Shown here: in pieces, positions 1 to 8,970 of the stretch
Position numbering within the stretch: the first letter of the stretch is position 1
How the letters are laid out: every line of letters starts with the position of its first letter
From: Actinopolymorpha cephalotaxi
GTDB taxonomy: Bacteria > Actinomycetota > Actinomycetes > Propionibacteriales > Actinopolymorphaceae
Direction: 5' to 3'
Length of the DNA stretch: 64,000 bases
NCBI RefSeq assembly: GCF_013408535.1
Contig: NZ_JACBZA010000001.1
Location: 248,001 to 312,000, forward strand
Translations under genes and position numbers: made by a program
Notes under the pieces: generated by a model
Database searches by the model: none
Told to the model about the DNA's origin: nothing
The model's input: the letters and a program-made list of their open reading frames with translations, nothing else

Positions 1-33
1 CGCGGAAGAGCTGCCCACCGCCGGAAGGAAGCC

Positions 34-813
34 ATGCGCCAGTTGCGCTACGACGAACTCACCGTGTCCGTCGCACCGTCCGCGGAGGCGGCCGGAGCCG
101 CGGCCGCGGAACGCTTCGCGGCGGCCGTCCGCGCCGAACTCGCCACCGTCGACACCGGCGACGCGGTGGCGGTGATCCTGGCCACCGGCAACTCCCAGTT
201 CGGCTTCGTGCGGGCCGTGCGCGAACGCGACGACATCGACTGGTCGCGGCTGGTCGTGCTGCACATGGACGAGTACGCCGGCATGACGGCGGACCACTCG
301 GCGAGTTTCCGCCGGTGGTTCGCCGACCAGTTGCTGCCGTACGTCACGCCGCGGGAGTTCCACGGCATCCGCGGCGACCACGAGCCGGTCGAGGAGGAGC
401 TGGCGAGGTACTCGAAGCTGCTGGCCGACCTCGACCCGGCGGTGTGCGTTATGGGCATCGGCGAGAACGGCCACCTGGCGTTCAACGACCCGCCCGCCGA
501 CTTCGACACCACCGCGCTGGTCCACCTGGTGGACCTGGACGACGCGTGCCGGCGCCAGCAGGTCGGCGAGGGCCACTTCCCGTCGCTGGCGCAGACGCCG
601 ACGCAGGCGCTGTCGCTGACGGTGCCGGCCCTGATCCGGCCGCGGACGGTGCTGGTGGTGACGCCCGAGGCCCGCAAGGCGGAGGCGGTCCGCGCCGCGC
701 TGGAGGGCCCGGTCACCCCGGACTGCCCGGCGTCGGTCCTGCGCACCGTCGGCCACGCGCAGCTGTTCCTCGACGAGGAGTCCGCCGGAACACTGCGCGA
801 CCAGGTGGCCTGA
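34..813 (+). CDS. nagB: Glucosamine-6-phosphate deaminase (NagB family)
   Basis: A 259-residue cytoplasmic enzyme expected to convert glucosamine-6-phosphate to fructose-6-phosphate and ammonia, feeding amino sugars into glycolysis. Visible family marks are the early TGNSQ phosphate-binding loop, HMDEYAG around residue 75 (the Asp of the proton-transfer site) and GIGENGHLAFNDPP around residue 140 with the Asp/His catalytic pair region. The length is close to the usual 240-270 residues. The ATG is preceded by GGAAGGAAG at good spacing, which fixes the start. It stands at the window edge, so any operon partners upstream are not visible; downstream it converges on a helicase gene. More distant 6-phosphogluconolactonase-type relatives share the fold, but the GENGHLAFNDPP string points to the deaminase branch. 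Confidence 0.9.
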   Translation: MRQLRYDELTVSVAPSAEAAGAAAAERFAAAVRAELATVDTGDAVAVILATGNSQFGFVRAVRERDDIDWSRLVVLHMDEYAGMTADHSASFRRWFADQLLPYVTPREFHGIRGDHEPVEEELARYSKLLADLDPAVCVMGIGENGHLAFNDPPADFDTTALVHLVDLDDACRRQQVGEGHFPSLAQTPTQALSLTVPALIRPRTVLVVTPEARKAEAVRAALEGPVTPDCPASVLRTVGHAQLFLDEESAGTLRDQVA

Positions 814-847
814 GCCGCGGGCCGGGACGCAGGGGCTGGTACGCCGG

Positions 848-3499
848 TCAGTCGCGCAGGGCGGTGGCGGGACCGACGGCGGTCACGATGACCACGGCCG
901 TGCCCGCCTCGTCGGAGGCGGCCAGGTCGACCTCGGCGGTGATGCCCCAGTCGCGGTCGCCGTTGGGGTCGTCGAAGATCTGCCGGACCAGCCACCGGCC
1001 GGGCTCGGTCGTGGTGTCCACCACCAGGAACGCCGGGCCGCGCGCGTCCGGGCCGGTGCCGATCGAGTCGTACTCGGAGAAGTACTCCGCCAGGGCCTGC
1101 GCCCAGGCGTCCGCGTCGAAGCCGGCCTCGGCGTCCAGCTCACCGAGTTCGCCGGAGCGGCGCAGCGCGGCCAGCTCGACCCTGCGGAACAACGCGTTGC
1201 GGACCAGCACCCGGAACGCCCGCGCGTTCGAGGTCACTGTCAACGGCTCCTTGACACCGATGCCCGGAGCGCCGGCCGACAGCGCCTCCTCGGACGGGTT
1301 GCGCAGACGTTCCCACTCGTCCAGCAGGCTGGAGTCGACCTGGCGGACCAGCTCGCCCAGCCACTCGATCAGGTCGGTCAGCTCCTCGGTCCGCGCGTCC
1401 TCGGGCACGGTCTGGCGCAGCGCCCTGAACGCGTCGGCGAGGTAGCGCAGCACCAGCCCCTCCGAGCGGGTCAGGCCGTACAGGCCGACGTACTCCACGA
1501 ACGTCATCGCCTGCTCGTACATGTCGCGGACGACCGACTTCGGGGAGAGCTCGTGGTCGGCGACCCAGGGATGCCCGCGCCGGTACATGTCGTACGCCGC
1601 GTCGAGCAGGTCGACCAGTGGCCGCGGATGGGTGACGTCCTCCAGCAGCTCCATGCGTTCGTCGTACTCGATGCCCTCCGCCTTCATCGCCGCGACCGCC
1701 TCGCCCCGCGCCTTGTTCCGCTGGGCGGACAGCACCTGCCGCGGGTCGTCCAGCGTGGACTCGATCACCGACACCACGTCCAGGGCGTACGTCGGCGACT
1801 CCTTGTCCAGCAGCTCGATCGCGGCCAAGGCGAACGGCGACAGCGGCTGGTTGAGGGCGAAGTCCCACTGCAGGTCGACGGTGAGCCGGATCCGGCGCCC
1901 GGTCTCGTCGGGTTCGTCCAGCCGCTCCACCACGCCGCCGGCGAGCAACGCGCGGTAGATCGCGATCGCCCGACGGATGTGCCGGCGCCGCGCGGCCGGC
2001 TCCTCGTGATTGTCGGTGAGCAGGTGGCGCATCGCGGCGAACGCGTCTCCGGGCCGGCCGATGACGTTCAGCAGCATCGCGTGGCTGACCGCGAAACTGG
2101 ACGTGAGCGGCTCGGGCTCGGAGGCGATCAGCCGCTCGAACGTCGGCCGGCCCCAGCCGATGGAGCCCTCCGGCGGCTTCTTGCGCACCACCTTGCGGCG
2201 CTTCTTCGGATCGTCGCCGGCCTTGGCCAGCGCCTTCTCGTTGTCCACCACGTGTTCGGGTGCCTGCACGACCACGGTGCCGAGGGTGTCGTAGCCGGCG
2301 CGACCGGCCCGCCCGGCGATCTGGTGGAACTCCCGCGCCTTGAGCAGCCGCACCTTCTGCCCGTCGTACTTCGACAGTCCGGTGAACAGCACCGTGCGGA
2401 TCGGCACGTTGATGCCCACGCCGAGGGTGTCGGTGCCGCAGATCACCTTCAGCAGCCCGGCCTGGGCGAGCGTCTCCACCAGCCGGCGGTAGCGGGGCAG
2501 CATGCCGGCGTGGTGGACGCCGATGCCGTGCCGGACCAGCCGGGACAGTGTGCGCCCGAACCCGGCGGTGAACCGGAAGTGTCCGATCATCGCCGCGATC
2601 GCGTCCTTCTCCGCCCGGGTGCACATGTTGACGCTCATCAGCGCCTGCGCGCGTTCCAGCGCGGCGGCCTGGGTGAAGTGGACGACGTAGACCGGCGCCT
2701 GGTGGGTGCCGAGGAGTTCCTCCAGCGTCTCGTGCAGGGGAGTGGTGACGTAGGAGAACACCAGCGGCACCGGGCGCTCGGCCGCGTGCACGAGGGTGGT
2801 GGGCCGCCCGGTCCGCCGGGTCAGGTCCTCCTCGAACCTGCTGACGTCGCCCAGCGTCGCCGACATCAGGACGAACTGCGCGTGCGGCAGTTCGATCAGC
2901 GGCACCTGCCAGGCCCAGCCCCGGTCGGGCTCGGCGTAGAAGTGGAACTCGTCCATCACCACCTGGCCGACGTCGGCGTCGGCCCCGTCCCGCAGGGCGA
3001 TGTTGGCGAGGATCTCGGCGGTGCAGCAGATGATCGGCGCGTCGGCGTTCACGCTCGCGTCGCCGGTCTGCATGCCCACCTTGTCGGCGCCGAACATCTC
3101 GCACAGCCCGAAGAACTTCTCCGACACCAGCGCCTTGATCGGCGCGGTGTAGTAGGTCCGCCGGCCCTGCGCCAGCGCGGCGAAGTGGGCGCCGGCGGCG
3201 ACCAGGCTCTTGCCCGAGCCGGTGGGGGTCGCGAGGATCACGTTGGCGCCGGAGACGACCTCGATCAGCGCCTCTTCCTGGTGGGGATAGAGGGTGAACC
3301 CGCGTTCGCCCGCCCAGGAGACGAAGGTCTCGTAGAGCGAGTCGGGGTCGGCGTCGGCCGGGTCGGCCGGCGGGTGCAGCTGCCTGAGCGGCACGGTCGC
3401 CGGCGAGGACGTGGCCGGTGACAGCGCGGCCGAGGCCGGTGCGGCCGGTGCGGAGAGGGCGGACGTGGACGGCGGGGACAACGGATCAGTGAGCGACAT
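848..3499 (-). CDS. Superfamily 2 DEAD/DEAH-type helicase with DUF3516 region
   Basis: An 883-residue ATP-dependent helicase. Motif I is ATPTGSGKS near residue 90, motif II is DEFH, motif III is MSATLGD and motif VI is QIAGRAGRAGYD, so the two RecA-like lobes are complete in about residues 70-430. The remaining half is the DUF3516 type of C-terminal region found in actinobacterial helicases related to the Ski2/Mtr4 group, which suggests an RNA-processing role; this is family knowledge, not shown here. The first 50 residues are Ala/Pro/Ser-rich and probably disordered. The ATG at 3499 has a GGAAG-type ribosome site. It lies downstream of glyA on the same strand, but a strong hairpin separates them, so it is probably transcribed alone. 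Confidence 0.9.
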   Translation of the reverse strand: MSLTDPLSPPSTSALSAPAAPASAALSPATSSPATVPLRQLHPPADPADADPDSLYETFVSWAGERGFTLYPHQEEALIEVVSGANVILATPTGSGKSLVAAGAHFAALAQGRRTYYTAPIKALVSEKFFGLCEMFGADKVGMQTGDASVNADAPIICCTAEILANIALRDGADADVGQVVMDEFHFYAEPDRGWAWQVPLIELPHAQFVLMSATLGDVSRFEEDLTRRTGRPTTLVHAAERPVPLVFSYVTTPLHETLEELLGTHQAPVYVVHFTQAAALERAQALMSVNMCTRAEKDAIAAMIGHFRFTAGFGRTLSRLVRHGIGVHHAGMLPRYRRLVETLAQAGLLKVICGTDTLGVGINVPIRTVLFTGLSKYDGQKVRLLKAREFHQIAGRAGRAGYDTLGTVVVQAPEHVVDNEKALAKAGDDPKKRRKVVRKKPPEGSIGWGRPTFERLIASEPEPLTSSFAVSHAMLLNVIGRPGDAFAAMRHLLTDNHEEPAARRRHIRRAIAIYRALLAGGVVERLDEPDETGRRIRLTVDLQWDFALNQPLSPFALAAIELLDKESPTYALDVVSVIESTLDDPRQVLSAQRNKARGEAVAAMKAEGIEYDERMELLEDVTHPRPLVDLLDAAYDMYRRGHPWVADHELSPKSVVRDMYEQAMTFVEYVGLYGLTRSEGLVLRYLADAFRALRQTVPEDARTEELTDLIEWLGELVRQVDSSLLDEWERLRNPSEEALSAGAPGIGVKEPLTVTSNARAFRVLVRNALFRRVELAALRRSGELGELDAEAGFDADAWAQALAEYFSEYDSIGTGPDARGPAFLVVDTTTEPGRWLVRQIFDDPNGDRDWGITAEVDLAASDEAGTAVVIVTAVGPATALRD

Positions 3500-3529
3500 G
3501 GCGCTTCCATCGTGCCCTACGCCGTACGC

Positions 3530-3564
3530 GAGGGCCCACCCGCGCCGGACGCGGGTGGACCCTC
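3530..3564 (-). terminator. Hairpin terminator after glyA
   Basis: Stem 3530-3544 pairs with 3550-3564 (15 positions, one mismatch) around a 5-nt loop, 29 nt after the glyA stop. There is no U-tract, as is common for terminators in high-G+C actinobacteria. Confidence 0.7.
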
Positions 3565-3592
3565 GGGTGGGCCTCGGTGAGCGTCGTAGCTC

Positions 3593-5080
3593 TCAGCCCA
3601 GGTCGATCGTGGGGTAGAGCGGGTGGTTGGCCAGCAGGTCGGCGGCCTGCTGGGAGACCCGGGAGGCCACTGCCTCGTCGAGCACGTGCGAGGCCTTCGA
3701 CGGGGCGCCCTGCCTGGTGGTGCCGGGCTTCGTCTGGCCGAGCACCGTGTCGATCAGCCCGGCCACCTCATCCAGCTCGGCGGTGCCGAGGCCGCGGGTG
3801 GTGAGCGCGGGGGTGCCGAGCCGGATGCCGGAGGTGTACCACGCGCCGTTGCGGTCCTGCGGGACGGCGTTGCGGTTGGTGACGATGCCCGAGTCGAGCA
3901 GCGCCGACTCGGCCTGCCGCCCGGTGAGGCCGTACGACGACACGTCCAGCAGCACCAGGTGGTTGTCGGTGCCGCCGGTGACCAGCTTCGCGCCGCGCCG
4001 GGTCAGCCCCTCGGCCAGCGCCTTGGCGTTGTCCACGATCCGCTGGGCGTAGTCGCGGAAGTCCGGCTGCCGTGCCTCGGCGAGTGCGACCGCCTTGGCC
4101 GCCATCACGTGCGGCAGCGGGCCGCCGAGCACCATCGGGCAGCCGCGGTCCACCTGGTCGGCGAGCTCGGGCTGGCACAGCACCATGCCGCCGCGCGGCC
4201 CGCGCAGCGACTTGTGCGTCGTGGTGGTGGTGATGTGGGCGTGCGGCACCGGGTCGTAGTCGCCGGTGAGCACCTTGCCCGCCACCAGCCCGGCGAAGTG
4301 GGCCATGTCGACCATGAACGTCGCACCCACCTCGTCGGCGATCTCGCGCATCGTGGCGAAGTTGATCAGCCGGGGGTACGCCGAGTAGCCGGCGACCAGG
4401 ATCAGCGGGCGGAACTCCTGCGCCGCCCGGCGTACCTCGTCGTAGTCGATCAGGCCCGTCTCGGGGTCGGTGCCGTAGCTGCGCTGGTCGAACATCTTGC
4501 CGGAGATGTTCGGCCGGAACCCGTGGGTGAGGTGGCCGCCCGCGTCCAGGGACATGCCGAGCATCCGCTGGTTGCCGAGCTCGCGGCGCAGCTCGAACCA
4601 GTCCTGCTCGGACAGGTCGTTGACCTGGCGGACCTGCGCCTTCTCCAGCGCGGGAGCCTCGACCCGGTTGGCGAGGATCGCCCAGAACGCGACCAGGTTG
4701 GCGTCGATCCCGGAGTGCGGCTGGGCGTAGGCGTGCGGGGTGCCGAAGAGCTCGCGGGCGTGCTCGGCGGCCAGCGCCTCCACGGTGTCGACGTTCTGGC
4801 AGCCGGCGTAGAAGCGGCGCCCGATGGTGCCCTCGGCGTACTTGTCGCTGAGCCAGTTGCCCATCGCCAGCAGCACGGCCGGCGAGGCGTAGTTCTCGCT
4901 CGCGATCAGCTTCAGGGACTCGCGCTGGTCGGTGAGCTCGGCGCCGATCGCGGCGGCGACCCGGGGCTCCACCCCGGCGATCACGTCCAGCGCGCTCCGG
5001 AACGCGGTCGACTCGGCACTGTTCGCGGCACTGCTGGGGGAGCTGCTCTGGGGGTTGTCCGGGGCGGACGCGGGGCTCAT
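3593..5080 (-). CDS. glyA: Serine hydroxymethyltransferase
   Basis: PLP enzyme that interconverts serine and glycine while loading one-carbon units onto tetrahydrofolate. The PLP-lysine motif [14 protein letters not shown] is intact, as are ASENYAS near the N-terminus and the QPHSG segment. At 495 residues it is longer than the common 415-430-residue form because of an insert of about 60 residues after the QPHSGIDAN segment, a variant I know from other actinobacteria. The frame stays open upstream of 5080, but the ATG at 5080 is chosen because AGGAGG lies 4 nt before it and because a ZTP riboswitch occupies the upstream leader. Expression is therefore probably raised when ZTP/ZMP signals 10-formyl-THF shortage. 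Confidence 0.95.
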   Translation of the reverse strand: MSPASAPDNPQSSSPSSAANSAESTAFRSALDVIAGVEPRVAAAIGAELTDQRESLKLIASENYASPAVLLAMGNWLSDKYAEGTIGRRFYAGCQNVDTVEALAAEHARELFGTPHAYAQPHSGIDANLVAFWAILANRVEAPALEKAQVRQVNDLSEQDWFELRRELGNQRMLGMSLDAGGHLTHGFRPNISGKMFDQRSYGTDPETGLIDYDEVRRAAQEFRPLILVAGYSAYPRLINFATMREIADEVGATFMVDMAHFAGLVAGKVLTGDYDPVPHAHITTTTTHKSLRGPRGGMVLCQPELADQVDRGCPMVLGGPLPHVMAAKAVALAEARQPDFRDYAQRIVDNAKALAEGLTRRGAKLVTGGTDNHLVLLDVSSYGLTGRQAESALLDSGIVTNRNAVPQDRNGAWYTSGIRLGTPALTTRGLGTAELDEVAGLIDTVLGQTKPGTTRQGAPSKASHVLDEAVASRVSQQAADLLANHPLYPTIDLG

Positions 5081-5105
5081 GGGACCTCCTGTGGCGTACG
5101 GAAGG

Positions 5106-5190
5106 GGGCCCAGGCGCACGGCACTCCGTCCTTCGACGAGGCCGCTTCCCGATGGTCGATCCCATCCCAACGCGCCAGTCACGGCCTGCA
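5106..5190 (-). promoter_or_regulatory. ZTP (pfl) riboswitch upstream of glyA
   Basis: Read on the minus strand, the leader holds the two conserved halves of the pfl/ZTP aptamer. The 5' half is AGGCCGTGACTGGCG ... GGGAAGCGGCCT, whose AGGCCG and CGGCCT ends form P1. The 3' half is GCCGTGCGCCTGGGC. The aptamer starts about where the promoter would place the transcript end and finishes about 25 nt before the glyA start. A short CCTTC/GGAGG pairing between the segment after the aptamer and the ribosome site suggests control of translation; that last point is inference. ZTP riboswitches upstream of glyA are established in actinobacteria. Confidence 0.9.
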
Positions 5191-5193
5191 CCG

Positions 5194-5199
5194 AGGCTA
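5194..5199 (-). promoter_or_regulatory. -10 hexamer of the glyA promoter
   Basis: TAGCCT on the minus strand lies 3-4 nt before the riboswitch. A start about 7 nt downstream would begin the transcript at the first base of the aptamer. No convincing -35 is seen. Confidence 0.5.
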
Positions 5200-5539
5200 T
5201 CGTGACCGCCCGCCGCCGCGCAGCCACCCGTACCCCCACACATCCGCCCACGTCACGCCCGCGCGACCTTCCCCGCCGAGCCCGGCACGATCCGCCCGGC
5301 CCGGCGGTGTCCGCCATTCCGGTCGTGCCCGCCCGGACCGGGACGCTCCGGCGCGGCCGGATGCACTCCGGCCCGTGAAGACGGCGCCCTCTCCGGCGTT
5401 TGTGCCCTCACCCACCCACCGCTGTGGACACTGGGATGAGGAATGTCTCAGGGACTTCTGTGGGCGGAACCGTTTTCGCAGGTCAGAGGCGGTACGCCGA
5501 CCGCGGGGCCGCAGGCTCTGAGCGTCGGGGGGTGAGGTT
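5200..5539. other. Intergenic region between divergent glyA and TPR gene
   Basis: About 340 bases with no supported gene. It must hold the upstream part of the glyA promoter and the promoter of the TPR-protein gene, but I see no clear operator, repeat or hairpin. Confidence 0.6.
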
Positions 5540-8500
5540 GTGGCGGCGCAGAAGGGACAGCAGCACGGCGACCCGGGCAAGCCGGAGGAGTCGCAGGGGC
5601 GGCCGTGGGTCCGCTCGCTGGGAATGATCGGTCTGGTCCTCCTGGTGCTCGCGGCCCTGATCGAGACGATCACGGCCGGGACCCAGCGCCCGATCGTGGG
5701 CGGGCTGGCTCTGCTCGCGATCGCCGCGTTCGTGGTGGCCGGGGTGGGGCGGCTGACCGAGCCGGAGAGCGTGCGCGCCGCTCGGGCACAGGCCGCCGAC
5801 GGGGCCTCGGACCCGGACGGACGGTCCGGGCCCTGGCAGGAGGACGACGCCCCGTGGCGGGAGGACGCCGACGGGCCCTGGCAGGAGGAGGGCGGCGACG
5901 GCGGCGAGGGCGGCTGGAACGAGGGCGAGGGACCGTGGAGCGAACGCGGCGAGCCCAGCGCACCGGCCGAACGGGCCGGCGGCTGGCAGGGCGCCCCGCC
6001 CGGCGCCCGCGCGGGTGCCCGCACCCAGACCCAGGCCGCCACCCGGGTGCCGGGCCAGCGGCGCGAACGCGGACGCAAGGCACCGCAGGTTCCCGAGCGG
6101 ACGTTCCCCCGCCTGTCGGAGCTGTCCGAGGTGGTGCTGGGACCGACTCCGACGCACTACGCCCACCGCGGCCAGGCGCCGTACGTACGCCGTCCCGCCG
6201 CCGACGGCCGGCTGGCCGCGCTGCTGAACGCCGACAGCCAGCCGTTCCCGTTCGTGGTCGTGGTCGGCCCGTCCAAGGCCGGCAAGTCGCGCACGGTCGT
6301 GGAGGCCGTGCGGTCGGTGCTCGGCGGCCGGGACCCCGGTGTGTTCGTGCCCGGCAGCGGCGAGGAGCTCGCCGAGGTGCTGCGCGAGGAGGAGGCCCTG
6401 CCCCGGGGACGCCAGCCGTGGGTGATCTGGCTGGACGACGTGACCGCCGCGGACCTCGTACACCTGTCCGCGGACACCCTGGACCGCGCGGCCCGGCACG
6501 CCATGATCGTGGCGAGCATGACCGACGAACGCTGGGACCAGGTGCTGGACAGCCACGGCGACGTCGCGGCCACCGCCAAGGCGGCGTTGCGCCGGGCGAC
6601 GAAGGTGCCGCTCGACTTCGAGCTGACCGTACGCGAGCGCGCGGAGGCCGAGCAGCTGTATCCGCAGCTGCAGATCAACGCCAGCATCGGCGAGGCGCTG
6701 ATCGGCGGGGACCAGCTGGTGGCGAAGTTCCGCGCCGGCCGGGACCGGGAGCCCGCCGGCTACACGATCGTGCAGGCGGCGGTGGACGCGCGGCGGGCCG
6801 GGCTGAACCGCCCGCTCACCGAGTCCGAGCTCCGCGGCCTCTACCCGCTGTACCTGCGCCGGGTGCGCATCGACCTCGACCCCACCACCGCGTTGTTCGA
6901 GGAGGGGATGGCATGGGCCACCGAACCTGTCGCCTCCGAGGTCTCGCTGCTCAGCCAGGTCGGAGGCGGTGCCGGGAGTGCCGGGGGCGCCGGGGGTGCC
7001 GGCGTGGCGCACGGTGCGCTCGGCTCGTCGCTCGGCTCGACCACCGGACCGGGCACCCGGGCGAAGCCGACGGAGAACCCGGACGGTGCCCTGGAGGTCC
7101 TGGACTACGTGGTCGCGATCGAGGAGGGCCGCCACGGCCAGGAGGCCCGGCCGGTCTTCGACGCGATGTGGCAGGAGCTGATCGCCGCTGTTCCGCCCGA
7201 TGACGCGTTCGACATCGGCATCGGCGCGAGCCTGCGCGGCAACCAGTCCGCGGCCGAACTCGCGTTCCGCAAGGTCCTCGACCTCGACCACGCCGGCGAG
7301 GCGCCGCGGGCGGCGAACAACCTCGGCCTGCTGCTGCGCGAGCGCGGCGACGTGGCCGGTGCGCGGGCGGCGTTCCAGAAGGCGATCGACTCCGGTCACC
7401 CGGACGTCATGCCGAGGGCGGCGAACAACCTGGGCGCGCTGCTGCGCCAGCAGGGCGACGTGAGCGGCGCGCGCGGCGCGTACCAGAAGGCGATCGACTC
7501 CGGGCACACCGACGTGGTGCCCCGGGCGGCCAACGACCTGGGTTCGCTGCTGCGCGGGCAGGGCGACGTCGCGGGCGCGCGCACGGCGTACCAGCGGGCG
7601 GTCGACTCCGGCCACACCGACGTGGTGCCGTCGGCGGCGCTCAACCTCGGCATGTTGCTGAAGGACCAGGGCGACGTCGCCGGGGCGGAGACGGCGTACG
7701 AACGGGCGATGGGGTCCGGCGACCCTGAGGTGGTGCCGGTGGCCGCGCTGAACCTGGGTTCGCTGCTGCGCGAGCAGGGCGACATGGCGGGTGCGCGGAC
7801 GGCGTACCAGCGGGCGGTCGACTCCGGCCACGCCGAGGTGGTGCCGGTGGCCGCGCTCAACCTGGGTTCGCTGCTGCGCGAGCAGGGTGACATGGCGGGT
7901 GCGCGGACGGCCTACCAGCGGGCGGTCGACTCCGACCACCCGGGCGTGATGCCGGTCGCCGCGCTGAACCTCGGCATGTTGCTGAAGGACCAGGGCGATC
8001 CCGAGGGCGCGGAGGCCGCGTACCAGCGGGCCGTCGACTCCGGCGACGTGGACGTGGTGCCGATGGCGGCGCTCTACCGGGGTTCGCTGCTGAAGGACCA
8101 GGGCGACCTGGTGGGTGCGGAGACGGCGTTCCAGCGGGCGGTCGACTCCGGCCACCCCGACGTCGCGCCGATGGCGGCGAACAACCTCGGCGTGCTGCTC
8201 ACCGAGGAGGCCGACGTGGGCGGCGCCCGGGCGGCGTACGAGCTGGCCGTGCGGTCCGAGCACGCCGACGTGGCGCCGATGGCGGCGAACAACCTCGGGG
8301 TGCTGCTCACCGAGGAGGCCGAGGTCGACGACGCCCGCGCCGCCTACCAGGTGGCGGTAGACTCCGGGCACGCCGACGTGGCGCCGATGGCGGCGCTGAA
8401 CCTCGGCCTGCTGCTGGACGCGCAGGGCGACGTGGGTGGTGCGCGGTCGGCGTACGAGCTGGCGGTGGACTCCGGGCACGCCGACGTGGTGTCGGTGGCC

Positions 8501-8827
8501 GCGGTCAACCTCGGCACGCTGCTGCGCGACCAGGGCGACGTGGCCGGCGCCCGGGCGGCGTTCCACCTCGCGATCGACTCCGGGTTCGTCGACATCGCAC
8601 CGGTCTCGGCCGGGCACCTGCGGGTGCTTTTGGCCGGGCAGGGCGGTTCGGTGAACGCCCGGCCGGCCGCCCGGATCGGCGCGGATCGCGTACGCGAGAC
8701 CGCTGCCCTGGGTGCCCGGGCGGGGGAGTCCGGCGCGGACGTCGAGGGCGGGGACGATCTGGGCACCCTCGAAGCCATGGAGGAGGGGCTCGGCGAGGAC
8801 GAGGGGCCGAACGGCCGCCGCACCTAG
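5540..8827 (+). CDS. Membrane-anchored P-loop protein with TPR array
   Basis: A 1095-residue protein of unknown function. Order of parts: a short cytoplasmic N-terminus; two hydrophobic helices (about residues 28-47 and 51-70); an acidic Trp/Gly/Glu-rich linker with repeated PWQEE-like units (about 90-150); a nucleotide-binding domain with Walker A VVGPSKAGKS near residue 243 and a hydrophobic WVIWLDD Walker-B-like strand near 295; a Gly/Ala-rich hinge; then 12 full TPR-like repeats of 36 residues from about residue 590. The repeats carry NLGxLLRxQGDxxGAxxAYQxAVDSGHxDV. Start GTG 5540 follows a GGGGGGTGAGG ribosome site. It resembles STAND-like or sensor ATPase-TPR proteins, but the substrate is not predictable. 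No operon partner is apparent. Confidence 0.85.
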   Translation: MAAQKGQQHGDPGKPEESQGRPWVRSLGMIGLVLLVLAALIETITAGTQRPIVGGLALLAIAAFVVAGVGRLTEPESVRAARAQAADGASDPDGRSGPWQEDDAPWREDADGPWQEEGGDGGEGGWNEGEGPWSERGEPSAPAERAGGWQGAPPGARAGARTQTQAATRVPGQRRERGRKAPQVPERTFPRLSELSEVVLGPTPTHYAHRGQAPYVRRPAADGRLAALLNADSQPFPFVVVVGPSKAGKSRTVVEAVRSVLGGRDPGVFVPGSGEELAEVLREEEALPRGRQPWVIWLDDVTAADLVHLSADTLDRAARHAMIVASMTDERWDQVLDSHGDVAATAKAALRRATKVPLDFELTVRERAEAEQLYPQLQINASIGEALIGGDQLVAKFRAGRDREPAGYTIVQAAVDARRAGLNRPLTESELRGLYPLYLRRVRIDLDPTTALFEEGMAWATEPVASEVSLLSQVGGGAGSAGGAGGAGVAHGALGSSLGSTTGPGTRAKPTENPDGALEVLDYVVAIEEGRHGQEARPVFDAMWQELIAAVPPDDAFDIGIGASLRGNQSAAELAFRKVLDLDHAGEAPRAANNLGLLLRERGDVAGARAAFQKAIDSGHPDVMPRAANNLGALLRQQGDVSGARGAYQKAIDSGHTDVVPRAANDLGSLLRGQGDVAGARTAYQRAVDSGHTDVVPSAALNLGMLLKDQGDVAGAETAYERAMGSGDPEVVPVAALNLGSLLREQGDMAGARTAYQRAVDSGHAEVVPVAALNLGSLLREQGDMAGARTAYQRAVDSDHPGVMPVAALNLGMLLKDQGDPEGAEAAYQRAVDSGDVDVVPMAALYRGSLLKDQGDLVGAETAFQRAVDSGHPDVAPMAANNLGVLLTEEADVGGARAAYELAVRSEHADVAPMAANNLGVLLTEEAEVDDARAAYQVAVDSGHADVAPMAALNLGLLLDAQGDVGGARSAYELAVDSGHADVVSVAAVNLGTLLRDQGDVAGARAAFHLAIDSGFVDIAPVSAGHLRVLLAGQGGSVNARPAARIGADRVRETAALGARAGESGADVEGGDDLGTLEAMEEGLGEDEGPNGRRT
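7313..8608 (+). repeat. Twelve tandem 108-bp TPR-coding repeats
   Basis: Twelve in-frame units of 108 bp, each coding 36 residues, run without spacer inside the TPR gene. Units 5 (from 7745) and 6 (from 7853) are nearly identical at the DNA level, pointing to recent duplication. It is coding, not a CRISPR array. Confidence 0.9.
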
Positions 8828-8884
8828 CGGTCGCGCAAGTCCGCCTTGACAGCCGGCGCGGTCTCGCCGCGGCTGACCGGTTCC

Positions 8885-8932
8885 CCTCGCCCGCGGGCAA
8901 CACCAGGCACCCATCCGGGCCCGCGGGCGAGG
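8885..8932. terminator. Bidirectional terminator hairpin between convergent genes
   Basis: A 13-bp perfect inverted repeat (8885-8897 with 8920-8932, arms CCTCGCCCGCGGG and its complement) lies between the convergent TPR and alcohol dehydrogenase genes, with a 22-nt loop. Confidence 0.7.
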
Positions 8933-8970
8933 CTCCCCTACCGGTCGTTTCCCTTATCGGGTAGGCGATC

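Noticed and set aside
3593-5317. Longer glyA product starting at 5317
   Set aside because: The upstream stretch is the ZTP riboswitch leader; ATG 5080 has the ribosome site.
7313-8608. CRISPR-like array
   Set aside because: Repeats abut with no unique spacers and code TPRs in frame.
5483-8914. 1143-codon open frame antisense to the TPR gene
   Set aside because: It mirrors the 108-bp repeats of the real gene, has Arg/His-rich translation and no start signal; the sense strand has clear domains.
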